NCBI GenBank assembly: GCA_013360445.1
Contig: JABWBP010000038.1
Coordinates: 1-62,598 of the forward strand
Direction: 5' to 3'
From: Calditrichaceae bacterium
Lineage (GTDB): Bacteria; Calditrichota; Calditrichia; RBG-13-44-9; J075
Length of the DNA stretch: 62,598 bases
Shown: positions 1-7,916 of the stretch, in pieces
Layout: the number at the start of each line of letters is the position of its first letter
Position numbering within the stretch: the stretch's first letter is position 1
Position numbers and translations under genes: made by a program
The notes under the pieces: model-generated
Told to the model about the DNA's origin: nothing
The model's database searches: none
What the model saw: the letters and a program-made list of their open reading frames with translations, nothing else

Positions 1-16
1 GATAACCCGGAATCTT

Positions 17-61
17 GACCTCCTTTCTGTTAAATTGAGTTGAATTTAACAAAAGGAGGTC
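17..61. other. Inverted repeat upstream of first gene
   Basis: An imperfect hairpin is visible: 17-26 pairs with 52-61 and 29-36 pairs with 43-50, leaving a 6-base loop and a small bulge. It could be a transcription terminator of a gene lying left of the window, although no long T-run follows on the plus strand. The rest of 1-229 shows no gene; it is the leader of the next gene. Confidence 0.5.
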
Positions 62-229
62 TCATTTTAAAGTGCCTAGTAGCATGGGGAATTTCTGGGC
101 AGAAGTTTTTGGGTTTTACTGCGGGTAAAGATGAATGTATATTCAAGATAGTTTTATTCGTGCTGTAAAAAGTTAGGGAGGGAGAAGGATTTCTGTCAAG
201 AGAAGAGATTTTTAGAGACCGGAGGCGCT

Positions 230-1756
230 ATGGCAATATCCCGTTACGTTTGTTCGGTTCTTTTGATCTGGTTATCAACGATCCTTACCGCGCCGGCAGG
301 CGATTGGAGCACCGTGGGCGGCAATAACCAGCGCAACGGCCAGTCCGATGAAACCGGCCCGGCTACGAACCAGTTGCTGTGGAGCAAGCCCAGCCTGAAT
401 TCCGTCTGGGGAAACCAGGTATATACCTGGGGGGATAAACTGGTGACTACCCGCTACACCTCGCTTTCGCCGCTGCGCGCTCCCCTGGCCTGCCACAATC
501 TCTACACCGGCGACACCCTGTGGACCCGCAACTACGCGCCCAACGGGGTGATGATCGTGATGGGTTTCCATAACGATCAAATCTACGCCCGGAATTTCCA
601 GCAGGGCGGGGCGGACAGTATTTACGCCATCAACCCGGCGGACGGGGCGGTGATCTGGAAGTCGGATTTCACCGTGGAGCGGGGAATTATCTGGAGCGCG
701 GTATTCACCGGTAACGGGGATCTGATCGTGCCCGGCAGCGGCAGCCTGGGCATCATGCGCATCGATCACGCGGACGGGGATACGGTGTGGACCCTCACCC
801 GCACCATTCCCAACACCGGCGCGGAATCCATGTGCGCCATCGGGAACACCCTCTACGCCTGGGAAGGGGCGATCAACACTCCCAAACGGCTCATGGCCAT
901 CGACATCGATAACGGGGCGGTCAAATACTATTCCCCGGCGCTGCCCGGCGACGGCGACCAGGAAATCACCTTCTCCCTGGGGCCGGACGGGGTGATCTAC
1001 TGCGCCCGCGACGGGGGATCGATCTATGCCCTGGAAGACAACGGCAACGCCCTGGCAATTCGCTGGAGCGCGCCCCCGCGCGGAACGATCGGAACTTACG
1101 CGCAATTTGGGGTGGGACCGGATAACAGCGTCTATATTCCCATGGGAAAGCGGCTCTATCGTTTCGACGCCCTCACCGGCGCGGCGCTGGATTCCTCGGT
1201 AGAAGTGATCGGCAGCGGGGTTGCCAACGGGCGCATGGCCATCGGCGCGGACGGTATGGTCTATTTCGGGAACGGGGCGTCGGAGCCGGCCCAGGGGAAG
1301 TATTTTATGTTCTCGCCGGATTTGCAGGAGGTTTTCTGGAGCCAGAATGTTCCTTTTAATTATTACAGCGGCCCCGCGTTAGGCCGGGACGGCATCCTGG
1401 TGTTCGGGGGGAGCGGCGCCACCCTCTACGCTTATCAAACCCCCACGGCAATTTCTCCCCGCCCCGCGGCGCTTCCGGAAGGATTCTCCCTGGCGCAAAA
1501 CTATCCCAACCCTTTCAACCCGGTTACCACCATCCCTTTTACCCTCCCGAAGGCGGCCAACGCCGCCGTGATGATCTATAATTCCGCCGGGCAGCCCGTT
1601 CGCACCCTGATCTCCGGCAACCTCGCCGCCGGCCGGCATCTCCTTCGATGGGACGGAACCGATGGCGGCGGAAAAGCGGTTGCCAGCGGCGTTTACCTGT
1701 ATCGGCTAACAGCGGGTAATTTTAAAGAGGCTCGAAAAATGACGCTCCTGCGGTGA
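230..1756 (+). CDS. Secreted PQQ-type beta-propeller protein with type IX-like sorting tail
   Basis: The 508-residue protein begins with a signal peptide (hydrophobic stretch about residues 7-21, then APAGDWSTVGGN). Residues about 25-410 contain repeated propeller blades of the PQQ/quinoprotein kind, with motifs such as GDTLW, DGAVIW, GDTVW and GVIYCARDGGSIYAL. From about residue 415 there is the FCB-type C-terminal module: YPNPFNPVT, then a FlgD-like Ig fold ending in SGVYLYRLTAG and a basic tail. This module is known to direct type IX secretion or surface anchoring in FCB bacteria. No catalytic residues are recognisable, so the role (extracellular binding or scaffold) is unknown. It stands alone, with a repeat-rich stretch behind it. 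Confidence 0.85.
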   Translation: MAISRYVCSVLLIWLSTILTAPAGDWSTVGGNNQRNGQSDETGPATNQLLWSKPSLNSVWGNQVYTWGDKLVTTRYTSLSPLRAPLACHNLYTGDTLWTRNYAPNGVMIVMGFHNDQIYARNFQQGGADSIYAINPADGAVIWKSDFTVERGIIWSAVFTGNGDLIVPGSGSLGIMRIDHADGDTVWTLTRTIPNTGAESMCAIGNTLYAWEGAINTPKRLMAIDIDNGAVKYYSPALPGDGDQEITFSLGPDGVIYCARDGGSIYALEDNGNALAIRWSAPPRGTIGTYAQFGVGPDNSVYIPMGKRLYRFDALTGAALDSSVEVIGSGVANGRMAIGADGMVYFGNGASEPAQGKYFMFSPDLQEVFWSQNVPFNYYSGPALGRDGILVFGGSGATLYAYQTPTAISPRPAALPEGFSLAQNYPNPFNPVTTIPFTLPKAANAAVMIYNSAGQPVRTLISGNLAAGRHLLRWDGTDGGGKAVASGVYLYRLTAGNFKEARKMTLLR

Positions 1757-1776
1757 GTTGTTGCAAAATAAAAAAA

Positions 1777-2063
1777 TAAGCCACGAATAATCACGAATCT
1801 GCACGAATCACTTTTCATAATCGTATCTTTTTTGTGACTATTCAGCCACATGGTTCGATAAACTCACCATGCAAAGTTCACAGAGGTCGCAGAGAAAGAA
1901 TTTAAAACTCTTAGAATCATTATTCTTGTATGTGGAACATTTTTTTCTACATAAAGGGGTTTGTTTAACGCACTTTTCCATATCTCTGTGCTCTCTGTGA
2001 ACTCTGTGGCAAAAGATCTGAATAGTTACTGGCGTTCATTGGCGTTCATTCGTGGCCAATATT
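1777..2063. repeat. Nested short-word inverted arrays (CACGAAT and CACAGAG words)
   Basis: Between the first two genes, words related to CACGAAT recur every 9-10 bp at 1780-1811. Words like CACAGAG recur at 1878-1898. Their reverse complements follow in mirror order: CTCTGTG words at 1985-2009 and ATTCGTG-like words at 2031-2057. The stretch also contains the MITE-like element at 1834-2029. No gene is supported here; an open frame running upstream of the oxidoreductase start merely reads through the repeat. Confidence 0.7.
1834..2029. mobile_element. MITE-like element, copy 1
   Basis: The 196-bp element begins GTGACTATTCAG and ends CTGAATAGTTAC, so its ends form 12-bp terminal inverted repeats with one mismatch. 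A shorter copy in opposite orientation is at 23167-23307. The two copies align along most of their length, including the shared core TGGTTCGATAAACTCACCA. Copy 1 carries about 55 extra internal bases containing CACAGAG-type words. There is no coding capacity, so it would need a transposase in trans. It lies just upstream of the oxidoreductase gene. Confidence 0.65.
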
Positions 2064-2152
2064 CAACCTGGAATTCCGAAAACGTGATTTCGCAACAGGT
2101 CTATTGGCCAACGTTGCGACCGCCTGCCGAACCGGGCTTAGGAGGAAAACCC

Positions 2153-3160
2153 ATGCGACCTGTAAAATTAGGCATCATCGGCTGCGGCATTGCCGCCAGA
2201 AAGCTGCACTGGCCGGCCTTGCAGCAGATGGCGGACAAATTTGAGATCACCGCGGTGTGCAACCACACCGAAGCGAAGGCCAAATCCTTTGCCGAATTGG
2301 CCGGCGGGGTTCCCTATGTGCTGGACTACCGGGAACTGTTGAAACGGGAGGAGGTGGAAGCGGTGGACATCATTTTACCGATTCACCTCAACTACCCGGC
2401 CACCCGGGCGGCGCTGGAAGCCGGAAAGCACGTCATGGTCGAGAAACCCTTGGCGGCAAACCTGCGCCAGGCGCGGCAAATGTTAGCATTGGAGCGCCGT
2501 TTTCCCGGGGTGAAATTGCTGGCGGAGAATTTCCGCTACCGGCCCCTGTTTACCCGCTTAAAGCAATTGATTGACGAAGGTCGCATCGGCGCGCCCTACG
2601 GGGTTATCTGGAACATTTTTCTGCACGTCGATGCCAAATACAACCCCTATGCCCGCACCGAATGGCGGATTCATCACCAATACCCGGGCGGGTTCGTTAC
2701 CGACGGGGGGGTGCATAATGTCGCTGCCTTAAGGCTTTTGTTCGGGGAAATCGTCTCCGGGCAGGCCCGCGCCCGCTCCATCAACCCGGCCATCGGGGAG
2801 GTGGACCTGTTTTGGATGGTCTTTTCCACGGATCGCGGGGTTAGCGGGCAGCTCAACCTGCACTACAGCGCCATCGGGTATGCCGACGACAGCCTCTACG
2901 TGTTCGGAGATCGCGGAAGCCTGGTGGTAAAGAGCGGGGAAATCGCCCTGAAACAGGACGGATTTACAGAGCAGCGCGAGAGAATCCCCGATGACAACGG
3001 TTTCTGTGAGCAATTCGCGGATTTTTACCGCGCTATCCGGGAAGGGCAAGCGGTGAAGAGCACCTTCCAGGAAGGCTACCGCGACCTGAAAACCATCCTT
3101 GCGGCACTGAAATCTGCCCGCGGGGGGAGAAAATTTATCGTAAACGAGGAAATCAATTGA
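2153..3160 (+). CDS. Gfo/Idh/MocA-family NAD(P)-dependent oxidoreductase
   Basis: The predicted protein has 335 residues. The start at 2153 is chosen because AGGAGG lies just upstream; the longer open frame runs through repeat DNA. The N-terminus VKLGIIGCGIAARKLHWPAL is a Rossmann dinucleotide-binding motif (GxGxxA). The segment HVMVEKPLAANLRQAR is the family's EKP motif, whose lysine contributes to catalysis. The motif GGFVTDGGVHNVAALRLLFGE matches the family's conserved G-D-x-G-x-H-x-x-D/N region, with the histidine at the active site. Members oxidise or reduce sugars and cyclitols; the substrate cannot be read from the sequence. No pathway partners sit beside it, since a tRNA gene follows directly. 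Confidence 0.9.
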   Translation: MRPVKLGIIGCGIAARKLHWPALQQMADKFEITAVCNHTEAKAKSFAELAGGVPYVLDYRELLKREEVEAVDIILPIHLNYPATRAALEAGKHVMVEKPLAANLRQARQMLALERRFPGVKLLAENFRYRPLFTRLKQLIDEGRIGAPYGVIWNIFLHVDAKYNPYARTEWRIHHQYPGGFVTDGGVHNVAALRLLFGEIVSGQARARSINPAIGEVDLFWMVFSTDRGVSGQLNLHYSAIGYADDSLYVFGDRGSLVVKSGEIALKQDGFTEQRERIPDDNGFCEQFADFYRAIREGQAVKSTFQEGYRDLKTILAALKSARGGRKFIVNEEIN

Positions 3161-3214
3161 AATACAAATATCTTGACACTGTTGGGACAGAAATATATAT
3201 TTGGGCGGTTTTAA

Positions 3215-3287
3215 GCGGGAGTAGCTCAGTTGGTAGAGCATCAGCTTCCCAAGCTGAGGGTCGCGGGTTCGACCCCCGTCTCCCGCT
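3215..3287 (+). tRNA. tRNA-Gly (anticodon CCC)
   Basis: A full cloverleaf is readable. The acceptor arm GCGGGAG pairs with CTCCCGC. The D arm is GCTC/GAGC. The anticodon stem TCAGC/GCTGA encloses the loop TTCCCAA, giving anticodon CCC, which reads GGG. The T arm carries the TTCGA core. The 3' CCA is not encoded (discriminator T, then CAA). Confidence 0.95.
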
Positions 3288-3411
3288 CAAGGAACTTTTA
3301 ACGAAAGCGTTAAAAAGTGAATTTGACGCCCGCTTCACTCCCATTCTTTGAACCTTTTGAAATCCCATAATCGCAGCATAGGCTATTTTAACTAAATTCT
3401 GGAGGATAAGT

Positions 3412-4251
3412 ATGAAACGGATGTTTATGCTACTGTTGTCGCTGTTGTTAATTAGCAGTTTTACCGCATTTGGGCAATACTACCAGAGCAATCCCGGGGT
3501 GGGTAATATCAACTGGACCGATCAGGTGATTCGCGCTACCGGGATCGGGGCGCCCAATCCGAACATGCCCCCGGGAGCCCAGCGCGCCGGGGCTATCGAA
3601 GCCGCCAAAACCGTGGCGTTGCGGAACCTGCTGCAAATGGTGAAAGGGATGTATATCGATTCCAAAACCACCGTGGAAAATGCCATGGTGACCAGCGACC
3701 GCATCGAAACCCAGGTTAGCGGCATCGTGCGGAACTTCCGGATCGTGGATACCCGCTACATGTCCACCGGGGACATCGAAGTGGACGTGGAAGTGCCGCT
3801 CTCGTCATTTTATGAAATTTTAGCCGAACTCCCCGGCGGATTGCCCCCGGCAGGCCAGCCCAGCCCCTACGGCCCGGGTACCGGAATGCCTTCCGGAACT
3901 CCGCAGAGCGCGATTTATACCGGCCTGGTAGTGGACGCCAGCGGTTTGGGCGCCCGCCCGGCTCTCGCGCCGAAAATCTTAGATGAAACCGGCAATGAAG
4001 TGTACGGAACCGGTTACGTCAGCCGGGAGTACGCCGTGCAGGTAGGCGTGGTAGGATACGACAAAGACCTCACCCGCGCCCGCGCCAATGAGCGCGTGAC
4101 CGGCAATCCCCTGGTGTTCAAAGCCCTGCGGGCAACCGGGCAGAATAAAACCGATATTGTTATCAGCAACCAGGACGCCGAAGTAATCCGTTCCGCCGCC
4201 GCCAACCTGAACTTCTTGCAGCAGTGCAAGGTGATGATCGTGCTGGATTGA
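3412..4251 (+). CDS. LPP20/FlgP-like exported protein
   Basis: The 279-residue protein has a clear signal peptide (residues 1-21, cleavage near AFG-QYY). A good ribosome site (CTGGAGG) precedes the start. The region about 40-145 matches the LPP20 family pattern: an alanine-rich helix (RAGAIEAAKTVALRNLLQMV), then VSGIVRNFRIVDTRYMSTGDIEVDVEVPL. In Vibrio the LPP20 protein FlgP is part of an outer-membrane ring around the flagellum. A Pro/Gly-rich linker follows, then a beta-rich C-terminal domain I do not recognise. It is the first gene of a same-strand cluster with FlgT-like and CsgG-like proteins, suggesting an outer-membrane assembly role. No lipobox is visible. Confidence 0.7.
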   Translation: MKRMFMLLLSLLLISSFTAFGQYYQSNPGVGNINWTDQVIRATGIGAPNPNMPPGAQRAGAIEAAKTVALRNLLQMVKGMYIDSKTTVENAMVTSDRIETQVSGIVRNFRIVDTRYMSTGDIEVDVEVPLSSFYEILAELPGGLPPAGQPSPYGPGTGMPSGTPQSAIYTGLVVDASGLGARPALAPKILDETGNEVYGTGYVSREYAVQVGVVGYDKDLTRARANERVTGNPLVFKALRATGQNKTDIVISNQDAEVIRSAAANLNFLQQCKVMIVLD

Positions 4252-4257
4252 GGCGGT

Positions 4258-4303
4258 TGTAATTGCCAATTGGCAATTGGTAATTGGCAATTGCCAATTA
4301 GAA
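4258..4303. repeat. Palindromic CAATTGGCAATTG word array
   Basis: The words TAATTGCCAATTGG and GGCAATTG alternate four times in the gap between two genes of the envelope cluster. A second copy of the same design follows the PEP carboxykinase gene at 46471-46514. The array is largely self-complementary and could fold into a hairpin. Confidence 0.7.
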
Positions 4304-4362
4304 TGAGCTTCGGACACATTTCGGAAGAATTGATTCTTTGAAAAAAATTTGAAAGGAAAGCA

Positions 4363-5520
4363 ATGAAAAGAGCACTTCTGATTCTGTTTGGCATGATTTC
4401 CTTTGCATTCCTGGTCGCTTGCGGAAGCAGCCAGAAAGCCCGGGAAGCGAAATCCGTGGTGGATTCGCCGGGCATTCATTACGACCGCGGGAAAACCCTG
4501 CTCTCCCAGGAAAAATATGCCGACGCCATGTTCGAATTCAAGCAGGCCAACAGTTTAGACCCCAAGTACGCCCCGGCGTACGAAGGCATGGCCTGGGTTT
4601 ACCTGGCCCAGTCGGATATTAAAAACGCGGAAGAATCTGCCAAAAAAGCCCTGGACCTCGACGGCAAGTGGGCGCTGGCCAAAATTGCCCGGGCGCAGGT
4701 GAAGGCCAAACAGGGCAATCACAAAGACGCCATTAACGAGGCCAAAGACGCCATCAACGATATTCCCAAGTCCACCGTGCCGGATAAGAAAAAAGCCACC
4801 GTGGAAGGCTACCTGGCCCTGGGAGATATTTACAAAGAAGCGGACATGTACGACGAAGCCCAGACCTCTTACCAGAAGGTGCTGGAAGTCGATAACTTGA
4901 ACATGAAGGCGGATAAGGCCATCAAAGACCTGGCGGCCTACAAGTCCGCCGTGGCGGGGCAGCGCCCGGAACTGCGCAAGATTGCCAGCCAGAAAGAGAT
5001 CACCCGCTCCGACGTGGCGGTTCTGTTCGCGCTGGAGTTGCCGTTGCAGAAAATTTTCCGCCAGGCGCCCCAGCCAACTGAATCCGGCTTCCGGCCTCCC
5101 ACGGAGGACGTGATGGGCAAGCGCGAACCGGGGCCGGCCGGGGAAGTGCTGCCCCCGGACGTTCCCGCGGACCACTGGGCCAAATCCTTCATAACCGAAG
5201 TGGTGGACAAAGGGGCGATGGAACTGTTCCCGGACGGGTCTTTCCATCCTGATGAGAACGTCAATCGCGGCGAATTCTCCATGCTGATCCAGAAATTCGT
5301 GGTGCGCTACTGGAACGATCCTAATCTGGAAAGCAAATTCTTCGGCACCACCTCTCCCTTTGCGGACGTGAATAATTCCGCCCCGATCTTCAATTCCATC
5401 ATGGTGGTGAGCAGCCGCAACTGGATGCCCGGCTTCGATGACGGAACCTTCAAGCCGTTGGGCGGGGTTTCCGGCACCGAGGCGTTGAATATCATCCGCA
5501 AGCTAAAAGCGGATTTATAA
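4363..5520 (+). CDS. TPR lipoprotein with C-terminal SLH-like domain
   Basis: The 385-residue protein is a lipoprotein: the lipobox LVAC places the acylated cysteine at residue 20. Residues about 38-210 contain TPR repeats (hallmarks YADAMFEFKQANSLDPKYAPAYEGMAWVYL and MYDEAQTSYQKVLEVD). After a proline-rich linker, residues about 265-385 look like S-layer-homology modules: VPADHWAKSFITEVVDKGAM, the FPDGSFHPDENVNRGEF motif, and MPGFDDGTFKPLGGVSGTEAL. SLH domains bind secondary cell-wall polymers or pack against peptidoglycan-linked sugars. The fusion therefore probably anchors a protein complex between outer membrane and wall. It lies between the LPP20 and FlgT-like genes on the same strand. 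Confidence 0.8.
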   Translation: MKRALLILFGMISFAFLVACGSSQKAREAKSVVDSPGIHYDRGKTLLSQEKYADAMFEFKQANSLDPKYAPAYEGMAWVYLAQSDIKNAEESAKKALDLDGKWALAKIARAQVKAKQGNHKDAINEAKDAINDIPKSTVPDKKKATVEGYLALGDIYKEADMYDEAQTSYQKVLEVDNLNMKADKAIKDLAAYKSAVAGQRPELRKIASQKEITRSDVAVLFALELPLQKIFRQAPQPTESGFRPPTEDVMGKREPGPAGEVLPPDVPADHWAKSFITEVVDKGAMELFPDGSFHPDENVNRGEFSMLIQKFVVRYWNDPNLESKFFGTTSPFADVNNSAPIFNSIMVVSSRNWMPGFDDGTFKPLGGVSGTEALNIIRKLKADL

Positions 5521-5558
5521 ACGGTGTTTTTTAAAGCTAAAACAAGATAGCGAAGACA

Positions 5559-6758
5559 ATGGCACGACTAACCAAAATAATCACCTTAGTATGGGTGCTG
5601 TTCGGTTCCGCAGCGCTGCTGGCGCAGACCGGGGCCGGGCAGGAAGAGCAGGAAGTAGTTGCGAAAGGATTAGGCGCAATCATCGGCGGCGACCAGGCGA
5701 AAGCCGCCGATGACGCCCTGGCAAGCGCGCTGCGCAGCGCGGTCGAACAGGTGGTCGGCACCATGGTGCAATCCAACGTCCTGGTCGAAAATTACCAGGT
5801 GGTGGAGGACCAGATCTATTCCCGCACCCAGGGATACGTAAAATCCTACCAGGTGCTCAGCCAGACCCCGCGCGACAACACCATCATGGAAGTAACCGTG
5901 CGCGCGATCGTCAAAAAATCCAACCTGGAAAACGATCTGAACGCCATCGGGCTGCTGATTCAGCAAAAGAACAAGCCGCGCATCATGGTGCTGGTCGATG
6001 AAAAGAATATGGACCTTCATTACTACTATGACCATTACGACCTGAACACCACCGCCAATCAACTGACCAACAAATTCCTGGAAAAGGGATTCACCTTTGT
6101 GGACAAGGATGTAGTGCTGCGCAAACTGCAACGGGAATCCGTGCAGGCGGCGCTGGAGGGGGATACCAAGAGCGCCGAGAGCATCGCCCGGGAAAGCGGT
6201 GCGGAGGTGCTGATCATGGGCAAGGCCGTGGCCAAGGAAGCCTCCGGCGGCCCGGCGGTGTTGCGGCAATCCGGCATGGTATCCTGCCAGGCCACCCTTA
6301 ACCTGCGGGCGGTGCGGGCAGACGACGGCACCATTATCGCAGTGACTTCCCAACAGGCCCCCGCAGTGCACGTCGATAACGTGACCGGGGGAACCCAGGC
6401 GCTCATCAAAGCGGCGGACCTGGCCGCAAATGATCTAACCACAAAAATCCTTAAAGTCTGGCAGCAGGACGTCTATTCCGGGACCACCATTCAGATGCGG
6501 GTCATGGAAGTTCCCTCTTTTGCGGATCTCTCCAAATTCCGCGAAATGTTGAAGACCCACGTGCGCGGGGTGCAGAACGTTTACCAGCGGGAATATTCCG
6601 GCGGCACCGCCTTGCTGGATCTGGACGTGCGCGCAAACGCCAGCCAGGTAGCCGATGAGCTGGGCCGGAAGGATTTCAGCCCCTACCGGGTTCAGGTGGT
6701 GAATTTTTCACAGAATTACCTGGTCATTAAGTTGAATCTCATACAAACGGAGCAATAA
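5559..6758 (+). CDS. FlgT-like exported protein
   Basis: The 399-residue protein has a signal peptide (residues 1-22, ALLAQ-TG). Residues about 30-130 match the FlgT N-terminal pattern: a helix of alternating alanines (AADDALASALRSAVEQVVGTMV), then VENYQVVEDQIYSRTQGYVKSYQVL and a beta strand VTVRAIVKKSNLENDL. The middle section, from RIMVLVDEKN to about residue 320, resembles the CsgG/TolB-N-like fold, with ESGAEVLIMGKAVAKE. The C-terminal part is beta-alpha and unassigned. In Vibrio FlgT builds the H-ring with FlgO and FlgP. No flagellar gene is present here. It ends two bases before the CsgG-like gene, so the two are co-transcribed. Confidence 0.75.
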   Translation: MARLTKIITLVWVLFGSAALLAQTGAGQEEQEVVAKGLGAIIGGDQAKAADDALASALRSAVEQVVGTMVQSNVLVENYQVVEDQIYSRTQGYVKSYQVLSQTPRDNTIMEVTVRAIVKKSNLENDLNAIGLLIQQKNKPRIMVLVDEKNMDLHYYYDHYDLNTTANQLTNKFLEKGFTFVDKDVVLRKLQRESVQAALEGDTKSAESIARESGAEVLIMGKAVAKEASGGPAVLRQSGMVSCQATLNLRAVRADDGTIIAVTSQQAPAVHVDNVTGGTQALIKAADLAANDLTTKILKVWQQDVYSGTTIQMRVMEVPSFADLSKFREMLKTHVRGVQNVYQREYSGGTALLDLDVRANASQVADELGRKDFSPYRVQVVNFSQNYLVIKLNLIQTEQ

Positions 6759-6760
6759 GG

Positions 6761-7666
6761 ATGTTTTCGAATCATCAGTATAAAGTCGTCATTTTATTGG
6801 CGAGCATTCTGTCCGTCAGCCTGTTCGGGCAGGATTTAACCGGTTTGAAAAAGCGCGTGGCCGTGGTCGATTTCGAAGACCGCGCCGGCTACGGCCATGA
6901 CATTGGCCGCGGCCTGGCGGATATGCTGGTGACCAGCCTGGTGAAAACCGAGAAATTCATTGTGGTGGAACGCCAGGAACTGGACCAGGTGCTGGCCGAG
7001 CAGGGATTGGGGGCCAGCGGGGCGGTTACCCCGCAAAGCGCCGCCCAGATGGGCAAGCTGTTAGGGGTGGAATTGATGGTAACCGGCAGCGTGTCGGAAT
7101 TCGGCGAGAAGCAATCCTCCATTGGCGGGTCCATCCCCGGTATCGGGGCTAAGGTATCTTCCCGGCAGGCGCGCTCCGTGGTGGACGTGCGCCTGGTGAA
7201 TACCACCACCGGGGAAATCGTTATGGCCGAAAAAGCGGAAGGCTCTGCATCCTCCAAGAGCCTCGACGCGGTCAGTTTCGACCAGATTGATTTCGGAAAT
7301 CCCACCACCTGGGATCGAACCATCCTGGGGAAAGCGGCCCGGGAATCCGTGGAAAAGTGCGTGAAAATCATCGACAAGACCATGGAGAAGATTCCCTGGC
7401 AGGGCAAAATCATCAAAGCGAACGATGACGGCAGCCTGTTTTTGAAACCCGGTTCCCAGGGCGGGGTTCAGGCCGGGATGGAGTTCGTGGTCTATTCCAA
7501 AGGCGAGGATTTGATCGATCCGGATACCGGCCTGGCCCTGGGCAGCGAAGAGAGCATGATCGGCAAGATCAAGGTGGTGCAGGACATGGCCGAAGGCAAA
7601 GCCTGCAAAGCGATTGCAGTCTCCGGCAGCGGTTTTAAAACCGGCGACATGGTTCGGATAAAATAA
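6761..7666 (+). CDS. CsgG-family protein with FlgT-type C-terminal domain
   Basis: The 301-residue protein has a signal peptide (residues 1-23). Residues about 28-215 match the CsgG/HfaB family: KKRVAVVDFEDRAGYGHDIGRGLADML, then EKFIVVERQELDQVLAEQGL and LGVELMVTGSVSEF. CsgG forms the outer-membrane curli secretion pore. No lipobox cysteine is visible, unlike true CsgG. Residues about 220-301 (LKPGSQGGVQAGMEFVVYSKG...DPDTGLALG...GDMVRIK) resemble the C-terminal domain of FlgT. The combination is closer to FlgO/FlgT-type ring proteins than to a curli exporter, and no curlin-like repeat protein is nearby. An intrinsic terminator follows, closing the cluster. Confidence 0.75.
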   Translation: MFSNHQYKVVILLASILSVSLFGQDLTGLKKRVAVVDFEDRAGYGHDIGRGLADMLVTSLVKTEKFIVVERQELDQVLAEQGLGASGAVTPQSAAQMGKLLGVELMVTGSVSEFGEKQSSIGGSIPGIGAKVSSRQARSVVDVRLVNTTTGEIVMAEKAEGSASSKSLDAVSFDQIDFGNPTTWDRTILGKAARESVEKCVKIIDKTMEKIPWQGKIIKANDDGSLFLKPGSQGGVQAGMEFVVYSKGEDLIDPDTGLALGSEESMIGKIKVVQDMAEGKACKAIAVSGSGFKTGDMVRIK

Positions 7667-7689
7667 AAAAGTGTATGGAAACGTTACCC

Positions 7690-7722
7690 AAAGCCCGCTG
7701 TTGGAAAACGCGGGCTTTTTTA
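7690..7722 (+). terminator. Intrinsic terminator after the CsgG-like gene
   Basis: An 8-bp stem (AAGCCCGC pairing with GCGGGCTT) encloses an 11-base loop and runs into TTTTTT. It ends the LPP20-TPR-FlgT-CsgG transcription unit and separates it from the FecR-domain gene. Confidence 0.85.
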
Positions 7723-7744
7723 TGGTTTTGTTACCATACAGGTT

Positions 7745-7872
7745 TTTTTGACCGGATAAACAGGATTGATGGCGAAGCCACCCCTTTTCGGGGCAGGATC
7801 AAATAGTCTATATTTTTCAAGCAATCATGATCTTGTTCATCTTGTTAATCCTGTCAAAAAATAAAGGCTAAA
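7745..7872. repeat. Inverted short-word array (ACAGGATT / AATCCTGT)
   Basis: The left arm GACCGGATAAACAGGATT at about 7750-7767 is mirrored by ATCTTGTTAATCCTGTC at about 7839-7855, with the 9-bp words CTTGTTCAT and CTTGTTAAT in the right arm. It fills most of the gap before the FecR-domain gene. No gene is seen. Confidence 0.6.
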
Positions 7873-7916
7873 TTCTCAGCCGGTATGAACTAAAAACTAT
7901 GAATGAGGAGAACTCC

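Noticed and set aside
17-28. GACCTCCTTTCT resembles the 3' end of 16S rRNA
   Set aside because: The conserved bases that precede the anti-Shine-Dalgarno in 16S rRNA are absent, and the stretch pairs with a local inverted copy, so it is a hairpin arm.
6761-7666. True curli exporter CsgG
   Set aside because: No lipobox, an extra FlgT-type C-terminal domain, and no curlin or CsgE/F-like genes nearby; a ring-type role fits better.
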